A stretch of DNA of 64,000 nt from Chloroflexota bacterium. Lineage in GTDB: Bacteria > Chloroflexota > Anaerolineae > Aggregatilineales > Phototrophicaceae. Where the stretch lies: positions 106,728-170,727 of the forward strand of contig JACAER010000009.1 of assembly GCA_013388745.1 (NCBI GenBank). The letters run 5' to 3'. Position 1 is the stretch's first letter. Each line of letters starts with the position of its first letter. The position numbers and the translations under genes were made by a program. The notes under the pieces were generated by a model. The model ran no database searches. It saw nothing but the letters and a program-made list of their open reading frames with translations, and was not told where the DNA came from. Shown in pieces: positions 34,382 to 42,508 of the stretch.

Positions 34382-36283
34382 ATGCTGCACAAGTTCATCC
34401 TGCGTTGCGCTTTGTTCCTCACACTTGTGTTGATTGCCGCCTGCCAGGGGTTGGCGGGGGAACCCGTCGTCGTTGCTACCCTGCCCCCGCGCGCGACCAG
34501 CGTGCCGGTCAGCGCGCCGGCTGCGCCGCCCGATCTGGCGCTGGGCGCACAGGTCTACGCCGCCAACTGCACACGCTGCCACGGCAGCGGCGGACAAGGC
34601 GACGGCGAATTTGTCCAGAGCGGCCAGATCACCAGCATCATGGATTTTACCGATCCGCTCGTGACCAGCGGCCAGACGCCTGCCGACTACTTCCGCATCA
34701 TTACGGAAGGCAATCTGCAAACGCTTATGCCGCCCTGGGGCGATGAATTGAGCGCAGCGCAGCGCTGGGCGGCGGCGCTGTATGTCTATACGCTGTCCTA
34801 CCGGCCGGAGCAGATCGCGCAGGGACAACAGATCTGGCAGGCCAACTGCGCCGAATGTCACGGCAGCGACGGACGTGGCGCTCCCAACGGGGCGCCCCTG
34901 CCCGATCTGAATCTGGTGAGCGATGAAGCGGCACGCGCGACAGTGAATAACGGGCTTGACCGCAACCGGATGCCGGGTTTCGCCGCCGAAATCGGCCCCA
35001 TCGACCAGGCTGCCGTCGTAGCCTATGCGCGTATGCTGATGCTCGCCAACAGCGGCATCCAGATCGCACAGGCGGCGACCCCCCTGCCCGCTACACCTCT
35101 CCCCGCCACACAAAACGCGCCGACAGCGGCGGCCACCAGCGCCGAAACGCCGCAGCCGCCCAACGCCACGCCCGAAGTGCAGCCACCCGCCGCTGGCCCG
35201 ATCGGCAGCATTTTCGGTCAGGTTGTGAACGGCACCGCCGGCGCTGCTGTCCCGCCCGGCCTGCTGCTGACGCTGCATGTCATCGACGCCGAGTTTAACG
35301 ACAACATCTACACGGCCACCGCCGACGCCAGCGGTCTCTACCGCTTCGTCGATGTGCCCATGCTCACCGATCATGACTATATTCTTTCGACAACCTATCA
35401 CGACATCACCTTCGTCAGCGAGGTGAGCAACGACGACCCCACCGCCAGCGAAATTCCCTCCACGATCACGATCTACGAACTGGGGGCCGAAGCCAGCGCG
35501 ATCAACATCGACGGGATGATGACGCAGATCAGCGTGGAAAACGGCGTGCTGCAACTGGTGCAGATCGTCAGTTTTGTCAATCTCTCCGATCGCGTCTATC
35601 TGAATCGCAGCGGCAGCAGCCCGACATCGCTGGCTGTCAGTGTGCCGCGGGGCATGATCTACACGGACTTTATGGGCGGCGGCTATGCGGTTTCGGCGGA
35701 TGGCCGCCTGGTGTTCGATGATGAAGCCATTGTGCCGGGAATGCCGCACCTGATGCATCTGTCCTTTAGCGCACCCTATACACCGGGACTCACGGTTGAC
35801 CAACCGCTGCTCTACGCGCTGACCGGGCGCTTCGAGGTGCTGGTCGGCACCGACGGGCTGACCATCAGCAGCAGCGCGCTGACGGAACAGAGCCAGCGTG
35901 TGCTGGGTAACCAGGTCCTGAACAGTTACGCCGCCAATATCAGCCTGCCGAGCGGCCAGACGGTGGCCTATGGTGTCAACGGCACGCCTACCGCGCGCAC
36001 GCAGCCGACCAGCGCCGCCAGCGACATCAGCCCGCTGGCCTATATCCTCATCGGTGTCGGCATCGGCACAATCGGCGTGGCCGGCGGCATGTATCTGCTG
36101 GAACGACGCAGCGCCGCCCGTAAACCCGCGCCGGCCACACCCAGCAGCGGCGACCTGATGAAACAGATCGCGGATCTGGATATCGCACACCGCGAAGGCA
36201 AAGTCGAGCGCGCCGCCTATGAACGCCAGCGCGCCGCGCTCAAGGCACAGCTTACCGAGTTGATGCGCGGGCCAAAACCATAG
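34382..36283 (+). CDS. Dihaem cytochrome c lipoprotein with beta-sandwich domains and a second membrane helix
   Basis: A 633-residue protein of unusual layout. The N-terminus is a lipoprotein signal with lipobox LIAAC (Cys21). Two class I cytochrome c domains follow: C63-TRC-H67 with likely axial M116, and C156-AEC-H160 with likely axial M197. A Pro/Thr linker (about 231-272) leads to a carboxypeptidase-regulatory-like beta domain (SIFGQVVNGTAGAAVPPG...) and a further ~230-residue beta-rich part. A membrane helix (about 552-573) and a cytoplasmic helical tail close it. It lies between ccmI-like and ccmC, so it is probably a substrate or client of the ccm proteins. I know no named family for the full architecture. 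Confidence 0.85.
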   Translation: MLHKFILRCALFLTLVLIAACQGLAGEPVVVATLPPRATSVPVSAPAAPPDLALGAQVYAANCTRCHGSGGQGDGEFVQSGQITSIMDFTDPLVTSGQTPADYFRIITEGNLQTLMPPWGDELSAAQRWAAALYVYTLSYRPEQIAQGQQIWQANCAECHGSDGRGAPNGAPLPDLNLVSDEAARATVNNGLDRNRMPGFAAEIGPIDQAAVVAYARMLMLANSGIQIAQAATPLPATPLPATQNAPTAAATSAETPQPPNATPEVQPPAAGPIGSIFGQVVNGTAGAAVPPGLLLTLHVIDAEFNDNIYTATADASGLYRFVDVPMLTDHDYILSTTYHDITFVSEVSNDDPTASEIPSTITIYELGAEASAINIDGMMTQISVENGVLQLVQIVSFVNLSDRVYLNRSGSSPTSLAVSVPRGMIYTDFMGGGYAVSADGRLVFDDEAIVPGMPHLMHLSFSAPYTPGLTVDQPLLYALTGRFEVLVGTDGLTISSSALTEQSQRVLGNQVLNSYAANISLPSGQTVAYGVNGTPTARTQPTSAASDISPLAYILIGVGIGTIGVAGGMYLLERRSAARKPAPATPSSGDLMKQIADLDIAHREGKVERAAYERQRAALKAQLTELMRGPKP

Positions 36284-36335
36284 CCCATGCCTCACTCCCA
36301 ACTATTGTTATCTGCTTACTGAAGGGGAAAATAGC

Positions 36336-37082
36336 ATGAACATCGCACAGCGTTTCACGTTTTTGGCCGCCGAACCCAAGCGAGACCGGCTGCCGCTGCT
36401 CAAGGGACTGACGTTCCTGGCGGTGATCGGGCTGGCCGTCGGCGTGTATTTCGCGCTGGTGTACGCCGGCACGGATACGACACAGGGCAACGTGCAGCGC
36501 GTCTTTTATTTCCATGTTTCGGCGTTTTCGGCGGCGGCGGTCGCTTTTGTCAGCGCGGTGGTCGGCGGCCTGGCCTATCTGCGCACGCGCCAGCCGCGCT
36601 GGGATACGCTGGCGCTGGCGAGTGTCGAAGTCGGGCTGGCCTTGTCGCTCATTACGCTGATCACCGGCATGGTGTGGGCGCGCCCGATCTGGAATACCTG
36701 GTGGACGTGGGACATCCGGCTGACCACGACGGCCATTATGGTGCTGACCTATGCGGCGTACCTGATGCTGCGTAGCGGCATTGATAACCCCGACAAGCGC
36801 CGCCTCTTCGCTTCGGTCTATGGCATTCTGGCCATCAGCACCGTGATTTTGACCTTCGTCGTCATTCGCATTCGCCCGGACACGATTCACCCGACGGTGA
36901 TCGGCCCCAGCGCGACCAACGCCGAGGGCGGCTTTGCCATGACCAGCGGCATCGGCATGACGTTGGGCATCAACAGCGCCGTGTGGTGCTGCCTGATTAT
37001 GCCGGCGCTGGTCTGGTGGCGCATCCGTCTCGAAAATCTGGCCCAACGCGCGGCACAGATTCGCGCGGAACTCAAAGACTAA
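36336..37082 (+). CDS. ccmC: Haem exporter/handling protein CcmC
   Basis: A 248-residue protein with six membrane helices, the size of CcmC. The tryptophan-rich haem motif is ARPIWNTWWTWDIRLTTTAI (about residues 112-131), and flanking histidines are seen in FYFHVSAF and DTIHPTVIGP. CcmC loads haem onto CcmE. The start has GAAGGGG about 8 bases upstream. ccmD follows 14 bp later. The ABC partners CcmA and CcmB are not in this cluster. Confidence 0.93.
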   Translation: MNIAQRFTFLAAEPKRDRLPLLKGLTFLAVIGLAVGVYFALVYAGTDTTQGNVQRVFYFHVSAFSAAAVAFVSAVVGGLAYLRTRQPRWDTLALASVEVGLALSLITLITGMVWARPIWNTWWTWDIRLTTTAIMVLTYAAYLMLRSGIDNPDKRRLFASVYGILAISTVILTFVVIRIRPDTIHPTVIGPSATNAEGGFAMTSGIGMTLGINSAVWCCLIMPALVWWRIRLENLAQRAAQIRAELKD

Positions 37083-37096
37083 AAGGAGCAGCGATT

Positions 37097-37237
37097 ATGA
37101 TTAACACCGATGCATATCTGCTGTTGGGGCTGACTGTGGTCGCGCTGATTCTGGGCGGCTACGTCGCCGCGCTGTTGGCGCGCTTCGCCAATGCGCACAA
37201 AACCATCAGCGTGCTGGAGCAGCTCAAGAACGAATAG
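37097..37237 (+). CDS. ccmD: CcmD-like small membrane protein
   Basis: A 46-residue protein with one membrane helix (YLLLGLTVVALILGGYVAAL) and a short charged tail ending in EQLKNE. CcmD proteins are this small and sit next to ccmC, where they help release haem-loaded CcmE. The start at 37097 has AAGGAG about 8 bases upstream; a longer frame from 36983 overlaps ccmC and has no ribosome site. The call rests on size, topology and position, since CcmD sequence is poorly conserved. Confidence 0.75.
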   Translation: MINTDAYLLLGLTVVALILGGYVAALLARFANAHKTISVLEQLKNE

Positions 37238-37316
37238 CGCGTTTTTCACGCCGAGCACACCAGCGCAGAGGGTTTGATGCTCTCTTCGCTTCTGTTTTGC
37301 AGCGGGCAAGCGCCGG

Positions 37317-37344
37317 TTGGCGCATCGACAATTTATGGTACAAT
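37317..37344 (+). promoter_or_regulatory. Promoter of the GT2 gene, possibly giving a leaderless mRNA
   Basis: TTGGCG (37317-37322) and TACAAT (37339-37344) are separated by 16 bases. The predicted transcription start is about 37351, one base before the ATG at 37352, and no ribosome site precedes the ATG. Together these suggest a leaderless transcript. The remainder of the gap after ccmD is not coding. Confidence 0.5.
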
Positions 37345-37351
37345 CGGCGGC

Positions 37352-38266
37352 ATGATGGACTTAGGCATTGTGATCGTCAACTGGAACACGCGCGACCTGC
37401 TGCGGCGCTGTCTGGAGACCGTGCTGGCCAGCAGCGGCGATTTCACCTTTCAGGTCGTGGTGGTCGATAACGCCTCACAGGACGGCAGCGCCGAGATGGT
37501 GCGCCAATGCTTTCCCCAAGTGCAGATTATCGCCAACAGCATCAACGGCGGCTATGCTTACGCCAACAACATCGGGCTGCGGCATCTGGGTTTTGGCGAT
37601 GCGGGTCACGTAAGCGCCGCTGCGCCGCGTTATGCGCTGCTGCTGAACCCCGATACCGAAGTGCCGCCGGATGCGCTGGCGCAGATGGTGCAGTACATGG
37701 ATGCGCGCCCCGAAATCGGCGCCGCTGGCCCCAGACTGGTGCTGCCAGATGGCAGCCTGGATAAAGCCTGCCGGCGCGCGTTTCCCACCCCCGCTGTCGC
37801 TTTTTATCATTTCTCCGGGCTGGCCAAACTGTTTCCGCACAGTTCACGCTTTGCGCGCTATAATATGACGTTCGTCCCGCCCGATCAGGAATTAGAAGTT
37901 GATTCGGTGGTGGGCGCGTATATGCAGGTGCGGCGGCAGGCGATCGCCGCAGTGGGCTTGCTCGACGAGCTGTTCTTCATGTACGGAGAGGATTTAGATT
38001 GGGCGTACCGAATCAAGCAGGCAGGATGGAAAGTGTTTTATCACCCGCAAGTGACGGTCAAGCACGTCAAGCGGGCAGCCAGCCGCAAGAGCAAGAAAGC
38101 CCAGTACGAATTCCAGCGGGCGATGTGGCTGTTTTACCGCAAACACTACCAGGCCAGGACACCGGCGTGGCTCGACCAACTGGTGAAGGTAGGGCTGCTG
38201 CTGAGGGGAGGTCGAAACCTTTGGCAGGAAATGCGCCAGCCCCCACTCCCGATTACGACACCCTAG
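37352..38266 (+). CDS. Glycosyltransferase family 2
   Basis: A 304-residue GT-A transferase. The opening LGIVIVNWNTRDLLRRCLETV and VVVVDNASQDGSAEMV mark the nucleotide-sugar site. The acidic motif is LLNPDTEVPPDAL, and the helix VGAYMQVRRQAIAAVGLLDE plus MYGEDLDWAYRIKQAGW is typical of rhamnosyl-type GT2 enzymes. It probably adds a sugar to a lipid-linked cell-surface glycan. The start at 37352 (MMDLG) is supported by the promoter just upstream. Its 3' end overlaps the next gene's start by 46 bp. Confidence 0.9.
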   Translation: MMDLGIVIVNWNTRDLLRRCLETVLASSGDFTFQVVVVDNASQDGSAEMVRQCFPQVQIIANSINGGYAYANNIGLRHLGFGDAGHVSAAAPRYALLLNPDTEVPPDALAQMVQYMDARPEIGAAGPRLVLPDGSLDKACRRAFPTPAVAFYHFSGLAKLFPHSSRFARYNMTFVPPDQELEVDSVVGAYMQVRRQAIAAVGLLDELFFMYGEDLDWAYRIKQAGWKVFYHPQVTVKHVKRAASRKSKKAQYEFQRAMWLFYRKHYQARTPAWLDQLVKVGLLLRGGRNLWQEMRQPPLPITTP

Positions 38267-39699
38267 CGCCGGAAATCCCGGGGGGCTATGCCAGCGGGCG
38301 CACCAAAGCGCTGCTGTTTGTCTTGCAGGTGCTGTTGGATGTGGTTACGCTGTCGCTCGGTTTTTTCCTGGGCTATATCGGGCGCTTGACGCTGCCGTTT
38401 TTCTCGGTGCCGGCGCTGCCCCCGCCTTTCAGCGTGTATCTGCTGATGATGGTCGGCCATGTGCTGACGATTGTCGTGCTCTTTTACTTCACGCGGCTGT
38501 ACCACCAGCGGCGCACCATCAGCCGCATCGACCAGGGACGCCAGATCACCGGCGCGGTCGCCATTGGCGCGTTGATGGCCAACAGCCTGCACGAGCTGCT
38601 CTTCAAAAACACAATTTTTCAGATCGATTATCCGCGCGCAATGTTTTTTTACGTCGTGGTCTTCAGCGTGCTGCTGACCATTTTCTCGCGCGAGATGTAT
38701 GCGCGGCTGCGGCGCTGGCTGCGCAGCAGGGGCATTGACCGCGACAACCTGCTGATCGTCGGCACCAGCAATATCGCGCGCGAGATCGCCAAAAAAATCC
38801 GCGCGCATCCCGAACTCGGCTATCAAATCGTCGGCGTGGTCAACGGCAAAAAGGGCAAAATGCTCGGCATCCCGATTCTCGGCGGCCACGATGATTTGCC
38901 CGCCTTGATCGACACGCTGCACATTCAACAGGTCATCATCGCCCTGCCCGACGCGCAGCGCACCGAACTGGTCGATCTGATTACCCAGTGCCAGCGCGGC
39001 AATGTCGATGTCAAGGTCTACCCCGATATGTTCGCCTACATGGCGGGCGACATGGACTTGGACGATCTGGGCGGGATGCCGCTGGTCACCGTGCGCGACA
39101 TCGCCCTGCGCGGCTGGAAACTGAGCCTGAAGCGCGCGCTGGACATCGTGGGCGCCACCGGCGGGCTGATTCTGCTGTCGCCGCTGCTGCTGCTTACGGC
39201 CCTGCTCATCCGGTTGGAATCCAAGGGGCCGGTCTTTTACACGCAGGAACGCATGGGGTTGGACGGCCGCCCTTTCCCGATGATCAAATTTCGTTCGATG
39301 CGCGCCGATGCCGAAGCGGAAGGCCCCGGCTGGACGGTGAAAGACGACCCGCGCGTCACCAAAATCGGCAAGCTGATGCGCCGCACCAATTGGGACGAAC
39401 TGCCCCAGTTGGTGAATGTGTTTGTCGGCCAGATGAGTCTGGTCGGGCCGCGCCCGGAACGCCCGGTTTATGTGCAGCAGTTCCGCCAGCATATTCCGCG
39501 CTACATGGAACGCCACCGCGAAAAGGCCGGCATGACCGGCTGGGCGCAGGTCAATGGGCTGCGCGGCGACACCTCGATTGCCGAGCGCACGGCGTATGAT
39601 CTGTGGTACGTGGAAAACTGGTCGCTGTGGCTGGACATCAAAATCATTATCCGCACCCTGTTCAACACCGTGATGCGGCGCGACACCAACGCTTATTGA
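38221..39699 (+). CDS. Polyprenyl-phosphate sugar-1-phosphate transferase (WbaP/EpsE-like)
   Basis: A 492-residue initiating transferase for exopolysaccharide or O-antigen. The N-terminal part has four to five membrane helices (about 17-130) and a Rossmann-like CoA-binding domain (LLIVGTSNIAREIAKKIRAHPELG). The C-terminal catalytic domain starts at LKRALDIVGATGGLILLSPL and has FRSMRADAEAEGPGWT, RRTNWDELPQLVNVF and SLVGPRPERP. The long frame from 37999 lies inside the GT2 gene. I chose TTG at 38221, because AGGGGAGG lies about 9 bases upstream and the protein then has the family length. It transfers a hexose-1-phosphate to undecaprenyl phosphate. Confidence 0.9.
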   Translation: MAGNAPAPTPDYDTLAPEIPGGYASGRTKALLFVLQVLLDVVTLSLGFFLGYIGRLTLPFFSVPALPPPFSVYLLMMVGHVLTIVVLFYFTRLYHQRRTISRIDQGRQITGAVAIGALMANSLHELLFKNTIFQIDYPRAMFFYVVVFSVLLTIFSREMYARLRRWLRSRGIDRDNLLIVGTSNIAREIAKKIRAHPELGYQIVGVVNGKKGKMLGIPILGGHDDLPALIDTLHIQQVIIALPDAQRTELVDLITQCQRGNVDVKVYPDMFAYMAGDMDLDDLGGMPLVTVRDIALRGWKLSLKRALDIVGATGGLILLSPLLLLTALLIRLESKGPVFYTQERMGLDGRPFPMIKFRSMRADAEAEGPGWTVKDDPRVTKIGKLMRRTNWDELPQLVNVFVGQMSLVGPRPERPVYVQQFRQHIPRYMERHREKAGMTGWAQVNGLRGDTSIAERTAYDLWYVENWSLWLDIKIIIRTLFNTVMRRDTNAY

Positions 39700-39974
39700 G
39701 CTTCCGCACACAGCCACTGCCTATCGACTGACAGCCTCCTGGCTGTAGTGCAGTGGCTGGCGCTGTGCGTTTGCCTAGGCGATTGCGGCGTAGGCTGCAA
39801 TCACATCTTCGCCGGCGCCCGTTTCTAGCGCCTGATCGTCGATTACGCGCAAGACTCGCCAGATTTCGAACGTGGCCACGGCACAAGATCAAACAACGAT
39901 CCGCCAACTGCCAAACAATGCCCCCGCGCGCGGAAATTGGCCGGAATCACCTGCTCTGGGGATAATAGGAGGCT
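39700..39974. repeat. Spacer with a large nested hairpin
   Basis: The stretch 39705-39769 folds on paper into nested arms: CGCACA/TGTGCG (39705-39710 and 39764-39769), CAGCCACTGC/GCAGTGGCTG (39711-39720 and 39750-39759) and ACAGCC/GGCTGT (39731-39736 and 39741-39746, loop TCCT). It lies 6 bases after the sugar transferase stop. A further pair, GATTGC-N10-GCAATC, follows at about 39781-39802. No U tract. It may be a terminator, an RNA element or a repeat of the genome. No gene is seen in the gap. Confidence 0.6.
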
Positions 39975-40382
39975 ATGGAAGGATCGCCCCCACGTCCCGG
40001 CTGCTTTCGCCCCCTCACGCTGCTGACCACGCTGCTGTGCCTGTTTCAGGCGGGGGCGGCTTTGCGCGCTATCACAACGCCGCCGGCGCTGGCGGCACAG
40101 GTCGCGCTGCCGTTGGGGTTGGAATTCGTAGCAGGCGTCTTGTGGGCGCTGCTTTTTGCCTATGCCTGTGGCGCGCTCCTGCGCCGCACACAACGCGCCG
40201 CACCAGATACGATTTTGCTGATCGGCGTGTTTATAATGTATAGTGTGGCGCGTCTGCTGTTCTTTGCTCAGGCCGATTACGACCGTCAGCGGCTGCCCTT
40301 CGCTGTGGCCGCCGGCATACTTATTTTGTCCGCCCTTTTCCTGTTGGCTCGGAGATCTGGAGATAAAAATGGTCGCAAATAG
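39975..40382 (+). CDS. Small four-helix membrane protein, unknown function
   Basis: A 135-residue protein made almost only of membrane helices: [18 protein letters not shown], then [22 protein letters not shown], then [19 protein letters not shown] and [18 protein letters not shown]. The loops carry a few Arg residues, with an NGRK tail. It has AGGAGG just upstream of the ATG. It overlaps the carboxyltransferase gene by 14 bp and is probably co-expressed with it. I do not recognise the family. Confidence 0.75.
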   Translation: MEGSPPRPGCFRPLTLLTTLLCLFQAGAALRAITTPPALAAQVALPLGLEFVAGVLWALLFAYACGALLRRTQRAAPDTILLIGVFIMYSVARLLFFAQADYDRQRLPFAVAAGILILSALFLLARRSGDKNGRK

Positions 40383-41934
40383 TAAAATTGCTCACCCGAA
40401 AATTGAAGAACTGCGCGCCAAACGCGATCAAAGCCGCGCCGGCGGCGGCCCGGAACGCATCAAAAAACAGCATGAATCCGGGCGCAGCACCGCGCGCGAA
40501 CGCCTCGACATTTTGCTCGACCCCAACAGCTTCCGCGAACTGGATGCTTTTGTGCAGCACCGCGCTACCGACTTCGGCATGGACAAAAACCGGCATCTCG
40601 GCGACAGCGTGGTCACGGGTTGGGGCACGATCAACGGGCGGCTGGTGTACGTTTATTCGCAGGATTTTACCGTCACCGGCGGCAGCCTGAGCGAAGTCCA
40701 CGCCGCCAAAATCTGCAAAATTATGGAAATGGCGATGAAAACCGGCGCGCCCGTCATCGGCCTCAACGACAGCGGCGGCGCGCGTATCCAGGAAGGCGTC
40801 ATGAGTCTCGGCGGCTACGCGGATATTTTCCTGCGTAACACACTCGCCAGCGGCGTCATCCCGCAGATCAGCGTCATCATGGGGCCGTGCGCGGGCGGCG
40901 CGGTCTACAGCCCGGCGCTGACCGACTTCATTTTTATGGTGAAAAAGACCAGCTATATGTTTATTACCGGGCCCGAAGTCGTGCGCTCCGTGACCCACGA
41001 AGAAGTGACATCCGAAGAACTGGGCGGCGCTTCGGTACACGCCAGCAAAAGCGGCGTCTGCCATATGGTGGGCGAAAACGAGACCGAAACGCTGATGCTG
41101 GTGCGCGAAATGCTCAGTTTTATCCCGCAGAACAATATGGAAGACCCGCCGTTTGCGCCCAACAGCGATGACCCGCTGCGCGCCGATCCCGAACTGGATA
41201 CGATTATCCCCGATTCGCCCAATAAGCCCTACGATGTCAAAGAGATCATCAGCCGCATCGTCGATGACGGGCATTTTTACGAAGTCCACAGCGAATACGC
41301 ACAGAATATGGTCGTGGGCTTCGCGCGGCTCGGCGGCCACAGCGTCGGCATCATCGCCAACCAGCCGATGGTTCTCGCCGGCGTGCTCGATATTAAAGCC
41401 AGCGAAAAAGCCGCGCGCTTCATCCGGTTCTGCGACTGCTTCAATATCCCGCTGATTACTTTTGTCGATGTGCCCGGTTACATGCCGGGCGTCGAACAGG
41501 AACACGGCGGCATCATCATGGCCGGCGCCAAACTGGTTTACGCCTACTGCGAAGCCACCGTGCCCAAGCTGACCGTCACCACGCGCAAATCCTACGGCGG
41601 CGCCTACTGCGTCATGAGCAGCAAACATATTCGCGGTGACCTGAATCTGGCGTGGCCCTCGGCAGAAATCGCCGTGATGGGGCCGGATGGCGCGGTCAAC
41701 ATCATTTTCCGCCGCGAAATCGCCGAAGCGGAAGACCCGGTGGCGCGCAAAAACGAACTGGTGCAGGAATACCGCGAAAAATTCGCCAGCCCGTATATCG
41801 CGGCGGCGCGCGGCTATATCGACGACATCATCGAACCACGCGACACGCGCGCGCGCCTGATTAACGGTCTGAATGTCTTCCAGAACAAGCGCGACAGCAA
41901 CCCGCCGCGTAAACACGGCAACATGCCGCTGTAG
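40369..41934 (+). CDS. Acyl-CoA carboxylase carboxyltransferase (beta) subunit, PccB-type
   Basis: A 521-residue carboxyltransferase with two crotonase-like halves. It moves CO2 from carboxybiotin to acetyl-CoA or propionyl-CoA. The N-terminal half has [14 protein letters not shown] and [18 protein letters not shown]; the oxyanion Gly pair is in [17 protein letters not shown]. The C-terminal half has [17 protein letters not shown] and [19 protein letters not shown] sequence ([13 protein letters not shown]). The start at 40369 has GGAG 7 bases upstream. Biotin carboxylase and biotin carrier genes follow 2 kb downstream. Substrate (acetyl- or propionyl-CoA) is not fixed. Confidence 0.93.
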   Translation: MVANSKIAHPKIEELRAKRDQSRAGGGPERIKKQHESGRSTARERLDILLDPNSFRELDAFVQHRATDFGMDKNRHLGDSVVTGWGTINGRLVYVYSQDFTVTGGSLSEVHAAKICKIMEMAMKTGAPVIGLNDSGGARIQEGVMSLGGYADIFLRNTLASGVIPQISVIMGPCAGGAVYSPALTDFIFMVKKTSYMFITGPEVVRSVTHEEVTSEELGGASVHASKSGVCHMVGENETETLMLVREMLSFIPQNNMEDPPFAPNSDDPLRADPELDTIIPDSPNKPYDVKEIISRIVDDGHFYEVHSEYAQNMVVGFARLGGHSVGIIANQPMVLAGVLDIKASEKAARFIRFCDCFNIPLITFVDVPGYMPGVEQEHGGIIMAGAKLVYAYCEATVPKLTVTTRKSYGGAYCVMSSKHIRGDLNLAWPSAEIAVMGPDGAVNIIFRREIAEAEDPVARKNELVQEYREKFASPYIAAARGYIDDIIEPRDTRARLINGLNVFQNKRDSNPPRKHGNMPL

Positions 41935-41957
41935 GCGCCGAATCGGAGGTGGCAGCC

Positions 41958-42503
41958 ATGACCAACACGACCAAAATCCGTATGACCGCTTCCCAGTTCT
42001 TCGCGCTGCCCGAAAGCAACCAGATTCGCGAACTGATCGACGGAGAACTTATCGTGAATCCGCCCAAAGATCCGCATCAAGTGATAGGCGGAAATACCTA
42101 TTTCTACCTGCGCCAGATCATGCCTAACGGTAAGGCGCGCGTATCTCCGGTGGGTGTCTACCTCGATGAGATCAATATTCTTGAACCGGATGTTTTTTGG
42201 GTGAGTCCGACAAACAACAACTGCGCACTTCATGAGGATCAATACTGGCACGGCGCGCCCGACCTCATCGTCGAAGTCCTCTCGCCCCCTACAGCGCGCC
42301 AGGATCGGGTCGTCAAGTTCCAGCTTTACGAAAAGTACGGCGTGCGCGAATACTGGATTATCGAACCGCTTGACCTGTATGTCGAGGTGTGGAACTACGA
42401 GGCGGGCAAGTTCGCCTTTCAGGGCAGCTACCGCCCCGGTGCGGTCTTCGCCTCACGTACATTGGGTGCAGAAATTATTGTCGCCAGGCTGCTGATGGAG
42501 TGA
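41958..42503 (+). CDS. Uma2 family (DUF820) putative PD-(D/E)xK endonuclease
   Basis: A 181-residue Uma2 protein. The core signature is EPDVFWV, then DLIVEVLSPPTARQDRVVKF and YEKYGVREYWIIEPL, matching the D, E-x and K positions of the PD-(D/E)xK fold. Uma2 genes are numerous in Cyanobacteria and Chloroflexota; their function is not well known. The start at 41958 has GGAGGT 8 bases upstream. It lies between the carboxyltransferase gene and an M20 peptidase gene and may be an inserted cassette. A second, divergent Uma2 lies at 54102-54701. Confidence 0.88.
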   Translation: MTNTTKIRMTASQFFALPESNQIRELIDGELIVNPPKDPHQVIGGNTYFYLRQIMPNGKARVSPVGVYLDEINILEPDVFWVSPTNNNCALHEDQYWHGAPDLIVEVLSPPTARQDRVVKFQLYEKYGVREYWIIEPLDLYVEVWNYEAGKFAFQGSYRPGAVFASRTLGAEIIVARLLME

Positions 42504-42508
42504 CTTTC

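Noticed and set aside
40321..41916. 531-codon minus-strand frame
   Set aside because: Antisense to the carboxyltransferase; rich in His, Phe and Ala with no domain.
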